Shown here one piece after another: positions 1-10,191 of a DNA stretch of 32,662 nt. Numbering within the stretch: position 1 is the stretch's first letter; the number at the start of each line of letters is the position of its first letter. Where the stretch lies: NCBI GenBank assembly GCA_032718475.1, contig JAUCBJ010000219.1:1-32662 (forward strand), given 5' to 3'. A program made the translations under genes and the position numbers. The notes below the pieces were generated by a model. The model did no database searches, was not told where the DNA came from, and saw nothing but the letters and a program-made list of their open reading frames with translations. This DNA comes from Nemertoderma westbladi (Eukaryota; Xenacoelomorpha; Nemertodermatida; Nemertodermatidae).

Positions 1-2
1 AA

Positions 3-2111
3 CTTTCTGGGCGCTACTAATTTTGCATATAAATACTTAGCGATATTATTCCTATTACCATACCTGATGTTTAGTGTGTCCCAAACTTGTCTTAATCCGT
101 CTGGATGTCCAATAAACTTTAACGCCATTAACTTGGGAGATCCTTCCAAGCACTCGATGAGGAATCTAAGTTTCTCTCCATTAGATAGCACAGAGTTCTG
201 TATGTTATCTTTGTAATATTCATTAAAAGGTAACCATTTCATCTCATCTCCATTGAACTTGACGATCTCTCCCACCTTTACCGCTTGTCGGGCTTCGGTT
301 CTAGCCATTTGGCGTGTAAAACTTTCTTGAGCCATCGTATTATTGAATAGAGAATTATCGGTATATAAGTTTCTCGGATTATTATCAAGTCTAGATGATA
401 TATCATTATCAACAGGTTTATAATTACCCTTAATAGGGTTTACTATAGGAGTTTCTATTTCGCTAGCAGTATAGATGCGTGTAGGCTCCACACCTTGCGC
501 ATGGGATACTTCAGACCTAACGGGTTGACACATTGTTACAGGGGGTGGTGGTATACCCTTTTGTAAATTTACTAATTTATCGCGTTCTAGCGCGATATTT
601 TGCTGCACTTCCTGCAACTCTAACCTACTCTCCTTTACGGTTCCCTTTAACTGTTGAACAGTCTCCTGCATCTGCCCGAGCAGGAGATCCATCCCCCGCC
701 GTCTCTCGTCCACCCATTCGACCGCCGAAGCGGGAGTCGCCAACGTTGTAGCGGGCGGACGAGGGACAACGGGCGACAAATCAGGAATATTTCGCTCGGG
801 GTCCAGAACCTGAACTGTCTCCTGGGCAGTTTTACGGGGCACAGGTAGCTTAGTGCTATGCAGAGGGAATTTAGAGGTAGTTTCAGGGAGCACAGGTGTG
901 TCTATCACCGAAGGGGTGATTTCGAGAACAGGCCTAATTATTTCAGGCTCATCTACTATAGTAGGGAGTCTTTCTATTTTAATTATTTGGTCTGTGGGCT
1001 CTGTACTACCTAAGTTGGTGTTATTTAGTTGCCTTCTAACAGCTGGAGGCAAATCAGGCAATTTCTGACGGTGGAATGTTCTTTTACGTCTACTTAAACG
1101 AGATCTATTTCCTTTGCCTTCAGTATCGGTGGTATCGCCTTCCTCAGATGATGTATATCCCTGTCGTTTGGGAGTAGATCGATTCATCATCTGCATATTA
1201 CTAGCTGTTAACTGTTTATTTATGCAGTCTTGATTCTCCTGAATGTTTTCCAATTCTAATTGGATGGTTTCTTCAGCCGCCCTCCGTTCTGCTTCTGCTA
1301 CTGCTATTTTTCTTTCCGCTTTGGCCGCAGCTGCCGCTTTTGCCTCTGCCGCTTCTGCCTCTGCCGCTGCCGCTTTTGCCTCTGCCGCTGCCTCTGCCGC
1401 TTTTCTATCCGCTTCTGCCGCTGCCGCTGCTGCTGTCTTTCTATCTTCTATCCGTTTTTTCTTTACTTGTTCTTCTTGGACTCGTGTGATGCGGAGTTGT
1501 TCATCAAATTTAGCCTGGTTCGCAGCCCTCATATCCACATCGATGGCATCCAACACAAGCTTGGTTCCTTCACTATTAGGGCTAAGTCCCTCTAACCTTC
1601 TCCTCAACTCGTCATCACCTAAAAAACGTTGATAGTCTGACAGATAGATGTCAATGGCATCCCTCTTATGCGGTTTCTCTGCTGTCACTTCGCTTTCTTC
1701 TTGAGAAGAAGTGGCGTCGGTTGATTCTTCATAGGTTGGCCGCTCATCATAAACCTTATCCGCCATCTTCGCTCCGCGTTCGGGCGTCCGCTCAACAGTA
1801 TCCGAACTACTGGAGCTATCGGGCCGTTGAAAAGTAAGTTCTTGGCTCGCGGGTTGTTGAGGTTCCGCTGCTTCTTGGTCCCGCTTGACCTGAGCTCGAG
1901 TGCCTATGATAGACCTACGATGTTGGACTAGCCTAGGGTCTGATATTACTACAGTAGGGATGGCCTTTCTTACAGCAGGAGGTGACTTCGACTTGGATCT
2001 AGGATGTTCTATACTTTGATCTTGGTCACAGATCTTTTTAAGGCACTGTCTAACAGTCATTCTAACACTTTCTATGAGACTATCTGACAGTGTTTGTTGT
2101 GAGTCAGACAT
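3..2111 (-). CDS. Gag-like protein of a BEL/Pao-type LTR retrotransposon, partial (runs off left edge)
   Basis: I read this frame codon by codon on the minus strand. It is open from an ATG at 2111-2109 to the window edge, 703 codons without a stop, and an in-frame TAA at 2147-2145 lies just upstream of the ATG. The N-terminal 200 residues are polar and probably disordered. Residues about 220-290 (plus 1240-1450) are a long Ala/Glu/Lys/Arg-rich helix, likely coiled coil. A Pro-rich and Lys-rich middle follows, and another helical stretch lies near residues 480-530. Residues about 610-700 contain FNGDEMKWLPF, then NGERLRFLIECLEGSP, then VWDTLNIRYGN. That is the pattern of the DUF1759 Gag region found upstream of protease and RT in BEL/Pao elements. 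Protease, RT and integrase would lie beyond position 1. The intact frame suggests a young copy. A domesticated gag gene is the alternative. Confidence 0.8.
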   Translation of the reverse strand, partial: MSDSQQTLSDSLIESVRMTVRQCLKKICDQDQSIEHPRSKSKSPPAVRKAIPTVVISDPRLVQHRRSIIGTRAQVKRDQEAAEPQQPASQELTFQRPDSSSSSDTVERTPERGAKMADKVYDERPTYEESTDATSSQEESEVTAEKPHKRDAIDIYLSDYQRFLGDDELRRRLEGLSPNSEGTKLVLDAIDVDMRAANQAKFDEQLRITRVQEEQVKKKRIEDRKTAAAAAAEADRKAAEAAAEAKAAAAEAEAAEAKAAAAAKAERKIAVAEAERRAAEETIQLELENIQENQDCINKQLTASNMQMMNRSTPKRQGYTSSEEGDTTDTEGKGNRSRLSRRKRTFHRQKLPDLPPAVRRQLNNTNLGSTEPTDQIIKIERLPTIVDEPEIIRPVLEITPSVIDTPVLPETTSKFPLHSTKLPVPRKTAQETVQVLDPERNIPDLSPVVPRPPATTLATPASAVEWVDERRRGMDLLLGQMQETVQQLKGTVKESRLELQEVQQNIALERDKLVNLQKGIPPPPVTMCQPVRSEVSHAQGVEPTRIYTASEIETPIVNPIKGNYKPVDNDISSRLDNNPRNLYTDNSLFNNTMAQESFTRQMARTEARQAVKVGEIVKFNGDEMKWLPFNEYYKDNIQNSVLSNGEKLRFLIECLEGSPKLMALKFIGHPDGLRQVWDTLNIRYGNRNNIAKYLYAKLVAPRK

Positions 2112-2239
2112 GTTTGATTGTACAGTTGAATGCCTACTGCTATATTACAGTTAAAGCAAGTCTAGTAATTCAGTATCACTGTTAGCCTAGTAATTAATTA
2201 CTGATACTGCTACTCAGTGTAGCGTGATATGTAATATAT

Positions 2240-2500
2240 TAGTATACCGGTATGCTTATAGTATATATAAGTATTATTACAGACTAGGTTTTTCACAGAA
2301 ACCGGTATATAATTTTAGCACAAATATATATAAATATATAATAGGCCTATCGTGAATACCGGTATGCAGTTTACACTTATAGTGTATATATATAAGTATA
2401 ATTACAGACTAGAATTAATTACAGAGTACCGGTATGATTTCAACCTAAAATTTATAGAAATAAATATAATAAGCCTATTATTGTAATACCGGTATGTCAA
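2240..2500. repeat. Imperfect AT-rich repeat with recurring ACCGGTAT
   Basis: ACCGGTAT occurs five times, near 2247, 2301, 2357, 2427 and 2487. It is embedded in related sequence: ATTACAGACTAG is at about 2276 and 2401, and TATA-rich blocks and AGGCCTAT/AAGCCTAT recur. The arrangement looks like a roughly 125-bp unit in about two diverged copies. It may belong to the retrotransposon LTR or leader. Confidence 0.5.
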
Positions 2501-3042
2501 TTATTTTAAATAATCGAATTTCTGAATTTTAAGGGTTACTTGGTTACTTTAACTTACTTTATTACTGTTATTTAAGCAGTAGTCCAACTGATATTGAGAC
2601 CTAATTGTTATATGGCAGGCCTACTATTTATAAATCGTTTGAGTTGATTTATAATATATATATATACCCGTTTTAATGGGTTTTGTCAATGTTTGAAATA
2701 AATGTTATTATTTCTGGGGAGTAATCACTACGCAAAGCGGTGCGCTTTCAGTGAAGTGTTACTTATAGGACACTAAAACAAATAATTCTAATTTACCTAA
2801 GTTACTTAATACTACAAAGTACGTACAATTCGGGTGAGATTACAATCTCTAAATAAACACAAAAATTTACAAAAACACAAAATACGAAATTTTTTAGGGT
2901 ATTTTTACAAGAAGTCTACAAACCAGTCTAACAAAGGGTTAGAATCTGGTTATTACAACGGACAGGGTACTACGGTATTTGAAATAATAAGTAGTAGTAA
3001 GTACACTGCGTTGTCCAGATAGGAAAATACCACCGCCTGACG

Positions 3043-3066
3043 ACCTATAGCCGTATCGCTATAGGT
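3043..3066. repeat. Short perfect inverted repeat
   Basis: ACCTATAGC and GCTATAGGT are 9-bp complementary arms around the 6-base loop CGTATC. No associated gene or U-tract is visible, so the function is unknown. Confidence 0.5.
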
Positions 3067-3892
3067 TCTACGTTATGTATCACGGAGTGTTCCTACCTAG
3101 AAGTTAATAGAGCTAATCGAACGTGCCTATCAACCACTTTACAACACAAATATAATGCCTACACTAATTACTTCGGAAAGTACTGTACACTAAACCCTAA
3201 ATTAGGTACGAGTACTTGTACAACATATAATCAGTAGTTAAATATACTTGAACAGTTAAAAGAACCACGGCATCTGCTGGAGTGACCGATGCACAAAATC
3301 ACCAGTCTTTACCTACGCCAAGCAGCCCGTGTAGTACCGGTGTTAATTTAACTATAGCGGTATGTATAACAAACACAATTACTGTAGGAACAAACTTGGG
3401 GAATGAATGTTGCGGATAATCGCATAAACTCTGAATAATAAATATTACGCTACGCGTACAAACTACTCAAACAAAATGCAGACCGAACACTGACAGACTA
3501 CTATCAAGCCTAAACAAACTACGGTATATGCAGACTCCGAAATAATTAGGTAGTATGCGTTCTAACCCAGTAGTACGACTTATTCTTTAGTTGGGGGTTT
3601 ACCTTACAGCATTCGCTGCCCCTACTTCCTAACCGTTCTTTATCGGACAGGTGATCTACACACACTGCAATCCGTTCAGACTTAACAGCAATCAGACAAC
3701 AGCTCAGCCTACAAATTGTCTGTACAATCTGATCAGGCTTACACGTCTTCTGTTCAATACTGGCCTACAAATAAATAAAACTGACAGAAATAGGCCTAAG
3801 TAAAATCCCAATAAAAACCAGGCGTCCCCGATTAATTATTAAGACCTACCGGCATATATAATCAAATCGAATAATACTGCTGTACTTATACG

Positions 3893-4008
3893 GAAGTACC
3901 GGTTAGGACAGTTAGGCCTACGGACCTACAGAAGTACCGGTTCTGGCAGTTGGACCTACGGGCCTACGGCAGTACCGGTTCTGGCAGTTGGGCCTACTGA
4001 CCTACAGA
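3893..4008. repeat. 38-bp tandem repeat, three copies
   Basis: AGTACCGGTT recurs at a 38-bp spacing (3893, 3931 and 3969 as the starts of GAAGTACCGGTT or GCAGTACCGGTT). Each is followed by a GGCAGTTGG-type and CCTACGG-type segment. It is a small minisatellite built on ACCGGT. Confidence 0.75.
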
Positions 4009-5797
4009 TGGACCGTTCAGGTTTACCGGTTGACCGGTACTTTCAACTTTATTGCTTACTGCAATAAAGAAGCTATATCCGTTATTGTTCGCGCTTTCAG
4101 ACCTATGGCAGTTTAACCCGCCAAATTAGGATGTCTTCTAGATAATAAATCACCTTTAGTCTATGACAAGTATTTAATTCACTACACTAGTCGAAACCAA
4201 TCTGTGCGCGATCATTCACCCGCTGGATATACCCGGGAGATTGAGTTCGACGGCTTAATTTTATTGCTATGTAAGCCTAATGTATTATTCGACTGACAGT
4301 ATTATATAATCTCTGACAATATTATTCACCTTCGGGAAATATTAACAGTTCCTTTAGGACGTGGCGCTCTATCTATACAAACAGAGTTATGACTTAAACT
4401 ACTCACAACGATATGGCTTAGTTACAATTCACATATATGGCGCATTCTTTAGGAAATGCTTCGTTATCAGTCTCACTCATACACAATGCTGCACAATACT
4501 GCACACTGATCTGCCGATCTTCACTGATTTTAGTCACATATAAAAGGAACACGGACCGAATCATGTAGGGTCTATCAAATAACATTAGATTCACTTCAAA
4601 CCACTCAACATAGGTCGCAATCATTTATCTGTAACCATTCTCTCTTACCTTCGGTATATCAAGAATATTGGGTTTTCGGGGTTATTTGTCGTTATTCCAA
4701 ATATAATAATTCATCAACCATATTATGAAGAACTGACAGTAAATAGCAGTATAACAATATAAAAGTATGCACAGTGTTACACAGTATGCAGTGTATGCAG
4801 TATGCAGATAACGGATATATGTCCTTATAATTAAGCCTACTAGTGTAGGACTAAAAACTGAAAACACGGAGGTGCCAAAAGCCGGTTCTTAGGCTCTGGG
4901 CAAAACATAACACTGAACTACTGAGTTTCTGTATACACCTCCAACACAGAGACAACAAACGCTCTGATTGGTCAACCTGAACAACGAGAGAACAAAGAAA
5001 CAAAGAAACGTCGACGTGGCAATATCAGCTGCTAGCCGTCGTCATGGTAGCGACACTGTTTTCAAGAGTATCGAGCTTTTACGTCACGGAATTACGGATT
5101 ATGTCCTCTAAAGTACAAATACAGAAGAAATAGCTTTTATGTCCGCTAAAACACCAGTACAGCAAGGACACGGTCTTTTTATGCCTGGTAAACCAACTAC
5201 AGAGTATTTTACGGGAAAAATAAGGAAAAATAACCGGACAATTCAGCAAAAGCTTTTACAGAATGATTAATTTAGTGCAGGGAGATGTCGCACCATTAGT
5301 CTGACACCGAGAGGGCACATAGAAACACCAGAAGATGCCTAAACATCACTAACTATAGGCCTGCCTACTAGACACTATTAACCGCACACTATAAAGGTAA
5401 ACAAAATCCTTATCGCATTTCCAGCTGCAGCGAGTGACAGTTCGCGGCAAACTACAGAGAGTTTCCAGATTACTAAGCATTTCTAAAGTATTCAATTGTA
5501 TCCTTTGGCGAAAAAATTTTGGTTGTTGCCAATTCAATTCTGTTCAATTATGTTCAATTGTCCCGTTCAACAACATTACATTACACTGGTACACATTTGA
5601 TAAAATGTGTTCACAATTGTACAAATCTACGTTTTCTGGTGGCCTGTACTGTAATTCCATCCAATTAATCCATCTAATTCCTGCAAAATAAACTAAATAA
5701 ATTTTAGTTTGAAAAGGTTTTCTTCCGTATATTTATTAAATACCAAACCTTATACTAACTACAGTATGTAGCACAAATACTGGATGTTCAATATTGA

Positions 5798-5906
5798 TGT
5801 TCTAGAACATATTTATTTTGTTCTAGAACATTTTATTTAAACTAACTAGTTGTCGCTACTTTTTAATCTCCTAGAACAAGTTCGTTATCAATTAAGGTTC
5901 TAGAAC
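5798..5906. promoter_or_regulatory. Cluster of GTTCTAGAAC palindromes (heat-shock-element-like)
   Basis: The 12-bp palindrome TGTTCTAGAACA is at 5798-5809 and 5819-5830, and GTTCTAGAAC is at 5897-5906. A related TCCTAGAACAAGTTC starts at 5869. The core TTCnnGAA is the tail-to-tail arrangement of two heat-shock-factor half-sites. The cluster lies about 210-320 bp before the ATG of the WD40-ROC gene. It may sit in a promoter or in a 5' UTR intron. Function is inferred from the motif only, because canonical HSEs have at least three alternating half-sites. Confidence 0.35.
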
Positions 5907-6091
5907 ACTTTGTTTTACTGGAACATTAAAAATAAATTAAATATTATATTGATCGTTTATACAAACCGAATAAATAAAAACAGCTAGTAAATAATTACTG
6001 GCTACGCTGACTATCTAATAACAATTACTAGCGCTGTAATACTTATTAGTAGTTTAGCAATTTAGCGGCAATTTACTTTATTTTATCTTTT

Positions 6092-6093
6092 AG
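6092..6093 (+). other. Candidate 3' splice acceptor upstream of the ATG
   Basis: A pyrimidine-rich run (TTTATTTTATCTTTTAG) ends at 6093, 20 bases before the ATG at 6114. It suggests a 5' UTR exon further upstream. The frame is open between the acceptor and the ATG, so a short N-terminal extension is possible. The ATG context (A at -3, G at +4) is good, and the propeller is complete from that Met. Confidence 0.45.
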
Positions 6094-6113
6094 ATTCAAT
6101 AATCCCCCTAACA

Positions 6114-6969
6114 ATGGCGCCGATCCGGGAACTAAAAATGATCCCGGGTACCGAGGAGGTTGTCTTTGTGTCTCTCAACCTCCCCTGTATCATAAACTCA
6201 ACAACTCTCTACGAAAAGGAAGATCTACCGGGATCCGGAGGTTCTAACGGTTACGGGACAGTCGCGGTTTCTACGGACGGGAACCGCGTTGCCTCGGGAA
6301 CCTGGGCGGGGGGGTCGGTGACTGTCTGGGAGCGGGAAGCGACCGGTTGGAGGGTCGTAGTGGAGGTACCGTGGAGGGAGTTCGTGGTTGGTGGGGGGGA
6401 GGGTAGAGCGAGGTTGGGAATAGATATAAATCCCTCCAACCGGGACGTAATTGCAACTTGTGGGGACGACGGGAGGATTTCTATTATATCAATAGCTGGG
6501 GGGAAATATAAGGTTACGAACTGGGTGGGGCATTCTGGGGTGGTTAACTGTATTCGGTTCGACTCGAACGGGTCCCGGTTGGCCAGCTGTTCGGATGATG
6601 GAACAGTAACAGTTTGGGTGACCGGAACCCGGGAGATGTTGTTGTTGTACCAATACCGGGGGCACAGTGGGGGGGTCTGGAGTCTGGGTTGGGGTCCGGA
6701 TGGGGAGTCAGTGGTGTCGGTAGATGAGGTAGGAGGGATCCATCGCTTTGTTGTTGGTACAGGGGAGACCTTGTGGAGACAGGAAGCAACTCCTGAGGTC
6801 AATAGGATCGTATTGAGTCCGAAAGGATCCAGAATCGCTGCTGTTGGGGTGAACGGGTTGATTTATATTCTAAATTCTGTAACTGGGGAGATTATCAACC
6901 GGATTGAAGGAACAGGGAGCGGCATCGAAGCGGTGGATTTCTGTAAAGATGACCGGCATATTATTACAG
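6114..6969 (+). CDS. Exon 1: N-terminal WD40 beta-propeller of the WD40-ROC-CARD protein
   Basis: This exon encodes residues 1-285 plus one base of codon 286. It has six complete WD40 blades and most of a seventh, at about 4-37, 47-82, 98-138, 140-182, 184-224, 226-265 and 268 onward. The clearest are blade 4 (GHSGVVNCIRFD then CSDDGTVTVW) and blade 5 (GHSGGVWSLGWGPDG). The open frame stops at 6977, but ATTACAG|GTAATT at 6969/6970 is a good donor. Joining it to 15101 turns HIIT into HIITGDDGGTITVID, which completes blade 7 exactly. The exon is far richer in GC than the rest of the gene: 43 of 60 bases at 6301-6360 against 14 of 60 at 16321-16380. That suggests a separate origin or recent replacement. 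Confidence 0.85.
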
Positions 6970-7310
6970 GTAATTAATTAATAGACCTCTTTTATTAAAA
7001 CACGTTAATTAATTAATTAGGCCTAGGGTCTAATTCAGTACCGTACCACTACGTACCATAGTAAGTAATAATCATTATAACACTTAAATGAATTAATTAC
7101 ATTAATTATTATTATTTAATTCAATTTTATTGAATTAATAATTTACTTACCGATATGATGCGGATTAACTGAACATTACCTTCACTGCCTCCTGCCAATA
7201 TTGGGTACCATGGGAACGAAATATAAATTAGTCTAATAGGGGTATCAGAACATAGACCATTACAACATAGTCCCTGTCCAGGTTGGAATTTATGTAGAGT
7301 TTGCTCAACA

Positions 7311-8110
7311 TGTGTGGCGCGGATTAAGGATCCTGGCGCGTAGTGACAGGGGCGTGTGGCGCGCATTGAGGATCCTGGCGGTCCTGGCGCGAATATGGAT
7401 GTAGGGTTAGGGTAGGATGTAAGCGTAGCAGCGGTGCACTGGCAACACATCCCACTATACAGCTCTATTTGAAATTATTCCATAGGTTTAAAAAGATTGA
7501 AAAATTTCCGCTCGCTTTGCTCCTCGCGTTTATACTGTAAGCCTACTCTTAGCATAGCACTGTCTGCAGACTGCAGGTCTGGCTGTGGACAAACGGACAG
7601 ATTGAGCATGACCATTCTGCCATTAAAAACATGATTTGTTTCAAAAGTGTTTCAATTGTCAGTTTCTTGAAACCAATAAAACCATGATTCAGCAGAATTT
7701 CCGTGCTCGCTACGCTCGCAATTTAATAACATCTGTATTTGAAAACAGTCGGTTTGTCTACTCTAAATGGTGAAATGTTAAAATTTTCGCGTTCGCTACG
7801 CTCGCAACACGCAATTTCATCACATCTGCTTTTAAAAACAGTCAGTTGACGTTGACCTACTATTTACAACTACTACTACAGTACGGTACTGTCAGACTGT
7901 ATTTATGTTAACATTATTAGAAAATTTCCTTGCTCGCTACGCTCGCATTTTATTGTTAAAATACTGTAGGGCTACAGCATTATAAACTGATAAATTATTG
8001 CAATTCAGCAATTACTGCAAAATTTCATAGTCAACTGTTGGCTTGGCGCGCATTGGATATCATGGCTGGCGCGATTTTCGTTTAACCAGAACGCGTGTGG
8101 CGCGCTTTTT
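7311..8110. repeat. GGCGCG-rich and GCTCGCTACGCTCGC-type dispersed short repeats
   Basis: A segment starting GTGTGGCGCG and ending GGATCCTGGCG occurs at 7312 and again at 7354. GGCGCGCATT-like words return at 8040-8110. Between them GCTCGCTACGCTCGC is at about 7705-7719, 7791-7805 (as GTTCGCTACGCTCGC) and 7932-7946, with a variant near 7510. Each copy follows an AAAATTTCC-like stretch. The copies near 7704 and 7790 also share the following ACATCTG...AAAACAGTC sequence, so they are diverged repeat units of roughly 86 bp or more. Confidence 0.55.
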
Positions 8111-8299
8111 GTCAGTATTCCATATAGGGTCCCTGTAGTCGGATAGATTTAGGTGCGGTTTGGTTCCGGTAAATGTAACATTAAAATAAACTAATAAACC
8201 AGCAATTAGCTTAATAATAGTATGTATTCAGTTATCTGTTAGGTTGTTTGTTATTGGTTTGTATCAATGGCGTTTTAACCAACTGGTAGTTCTACTTAA

Positions 8300-9852
8300 C
8301 CCTATTAAACCCGGGGGGGGGGTCAATATGACCCCTCCCGTGGTTTTTTTATTATAAATCTGAAACAAACGCAGTTGGGAATCTGAAATTTTATGACTTT
8401 TCCTAAAAATCTATTGTCTTCCTAGTAGTGAAAACCGTTTTCAAAAATATTGGGTACTTTTCGAGTTATAGCACCATTTTTTAACCCTACTTTTGGCACT
8501 TTTTTTGAGACGTTTTTTGAAAATTACATTTCATTAAATATGAATTGTAACATCTCTATTTATTATTTACACCGGTTTTTTGGTGTTAGAAATTTGATGG
8601 AATTCATATAAATTGATTTAGAAATTTCAAACTTGTTTTTTTCGGTGGGTGCCAAATTTTGGTGCCAGCACCAAATTTTGAAATAAGTCAATTTTGTAAA
8701 TTGATCGTTTGAAACTTGTTTTTTACGCAATTGGGTTTTTTTGGGTTTCTAGATTCGATGAAATATATACGAGTTGCACCAAGCGTATCAAACTTGTATT
8801 TTTCGGTGCTGTGTGCAAATTTTGGTGCAAGCACGAAATTTTGAAAATCCATTCAATAGATAAAATTGCTTGTGACAACTTATTTCTTGAGTTTTAGAGG
8901 TTTATGGCTGTTCTGAATTCAATGGAAAATATAATTATCGAACTAGACATCTCAAACTTGTATTTTTCGGATGTGGGTGCAAAATGTGGTGCTAGCACCA
9001 AATTTTGAAAACCATCAAATATATCAATTGATTGTGTCACCTTGTTTCTTGCGTTATATGGGTTTGTGATGGTTCTGAATTCAATGGAATCAGTAAAAAT
9101 TTCATAAGTGTTCTCAAAATGGTATTTTTCGCCGGTGGGTGAAAATTGTTGTGCCAGCACCAAATTTTGGAAAATATGCAAATTGATAAGTAGATAGTAT
9201 CACCTTGTTTCTTGCGTTATACGGGTTTATGAGGGTCCTGAATCCGATGGAATCAATAAAAACAGCACTGGACATCGCAAACTTGTACTTTTTGGTGATG
9301 GGTACGAAATTTGGTGCTAGCACCAAAATTTGCCAAAAAACGCCGAAAAATACAAGTAGCAATGATCTGGCATATTAGAAATGTATTCCATTAGAATCAG
9401 CGCCCTCGAAAACCTGAAAATGTGAATTTATAGCATCGTATAAGTGAATTAAAAATTTTGTGTTCTAACTGAAAAGTGCTGGTTACTTGTTTTTTTCATT
9501 TTTTTCCTATGCAGAGAGGACTAAACAGCCATTTATAGTAATCATATCATTTTTTAATATTTTCCAATGTATTTTGCACCCCAGAAAACCTGTATTGAAA
9601 AATAATTAGCCGAAAATGTAACTTTCAAATTTGGTGAAAATTGTGCACTACTTGTAATTTTGGTGCTGCAATATAACCACCCCAGTACATTTTTTTCGAA
9701 ATTTTTTTTTTCGGTCGGATCCAGACAAGTGATACCTACGTACAAACAAAAAATCAGACGTTTTCGTAATTATTTGTAGATTTTAGAGGGGGGGGTCAAT
9801 ATGACCCCCTCCCGGTATTTGTACAACATTTTATAGCCCGGTACTAATAGGG
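8300..9852. mobile_element. Non-autonomous piggyBac-like DNA transposon (MITE) with TTAA target duplication
   Basis: The element is flanked by TTAA at 8296-8299 and 9853-9856. It starts CCCTATTA and ends with the matching TAATAGGG, as in piggyBac-superfamily elements (TTAA duplication, CCC/GGG ends). Just inside each end is a second inverted-repeat block: a G-run then GTCAATATGACCCC at about 8313-8340, and its counterpart GGGGGGTCAATATGACCCCC at about 9788-9808. The 1553-bp interior has no transposase ORF. It is filled with diverged tandem repeats. Insertion is within intron 1 of the WD40-ROC-CARD gene. Confidence 0.75.
8640..9335. repeat. About 160-bp tandem repeat, five diverged copies, each with a hairpin
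   Basis: A near-palindrome of the type AAATTTTGGTGCCAGCACC followed by AAATTTTG recurs near 8650, 8810, 8975, 9140 and 9300. Intervening sequence is shared (TTGTTTCTTGCGTTAT, TTCTGAATTCAATGGAA, CAAACTTGTATTTTTCGG). The repeats form the body of the piggyBac-like element. The short minus-strand ORFs across them are by-products of the repeat. Confidence 0.7.
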
Positions 9853-10191
9853 TTAAATACAAACTATAATGGTGCCAATAGGCCTACCGGTACTGCAATG
9901 CAGTAAAGTAACTGTACAGAGAATACAACCGGTACTGTATTATAAAAACTTTCATTATTAGGTCTGCCATACAGTCTCATTACTTAGGCATACAACAAAG
10001 GCTTATTATAATATATACCACCTTGCTCGCCATAGATAGTTAGTTAGGTAGCGCCTGGATAGCTATATATTTCAAATTATTTCTAATTATGTCACAAATT
10101 AAATATCACAAATTCAATATCCAGTATGTTACAGGAAAACGTAGAAAATCAAAATAATATCAAAATAATATTAATCAAAATCAAATCAAAA

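Larger units (their letters stand above)
2112..5797. other. Non-coding region between the Gag ORF and the WD40-ROC gene
   Basis: No convincing gene is present. The 5' LTR and leader of the minus-strand retrotransposon should lie just right of 2111, but I cannot define the LTR ends without a second LTR. Small structures in it are listed separately. Possible promoter words occur at about 4963-4973 (CTGATTGGTCA, an inverted CCAAT box) and 5090-5096 (TACGTCA, CRE-like). They could serve either the LTR or the downstream gene. The short ORFs here are 60-85 codons, have no recognisable domain and look like chance. Confidence 0.5.

Noticed and set aside
1243-1632. Plus-strand Ala/Ser-rich 129-codon frame
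   Set aside because: It is the shadow of the Ala/Glu/Lys-rich coiled coil in the minus-strand Gag ORF, which is open for over 700 codons.
5798-5906. Reading the TGTTCTAGAACA palindromes as glucocorticoid-type response elements
   Set aside because: The half-sites are everted without the three-base spacer of a GRE, so the HSF dyad reading fits better.
6251-6802. Minus-strand 183-codon frame, Pro/Ser/Thr-rich
   Set aside because: It is antisense to the GC-rich WD40 exon. Composition alone explains the open frame.
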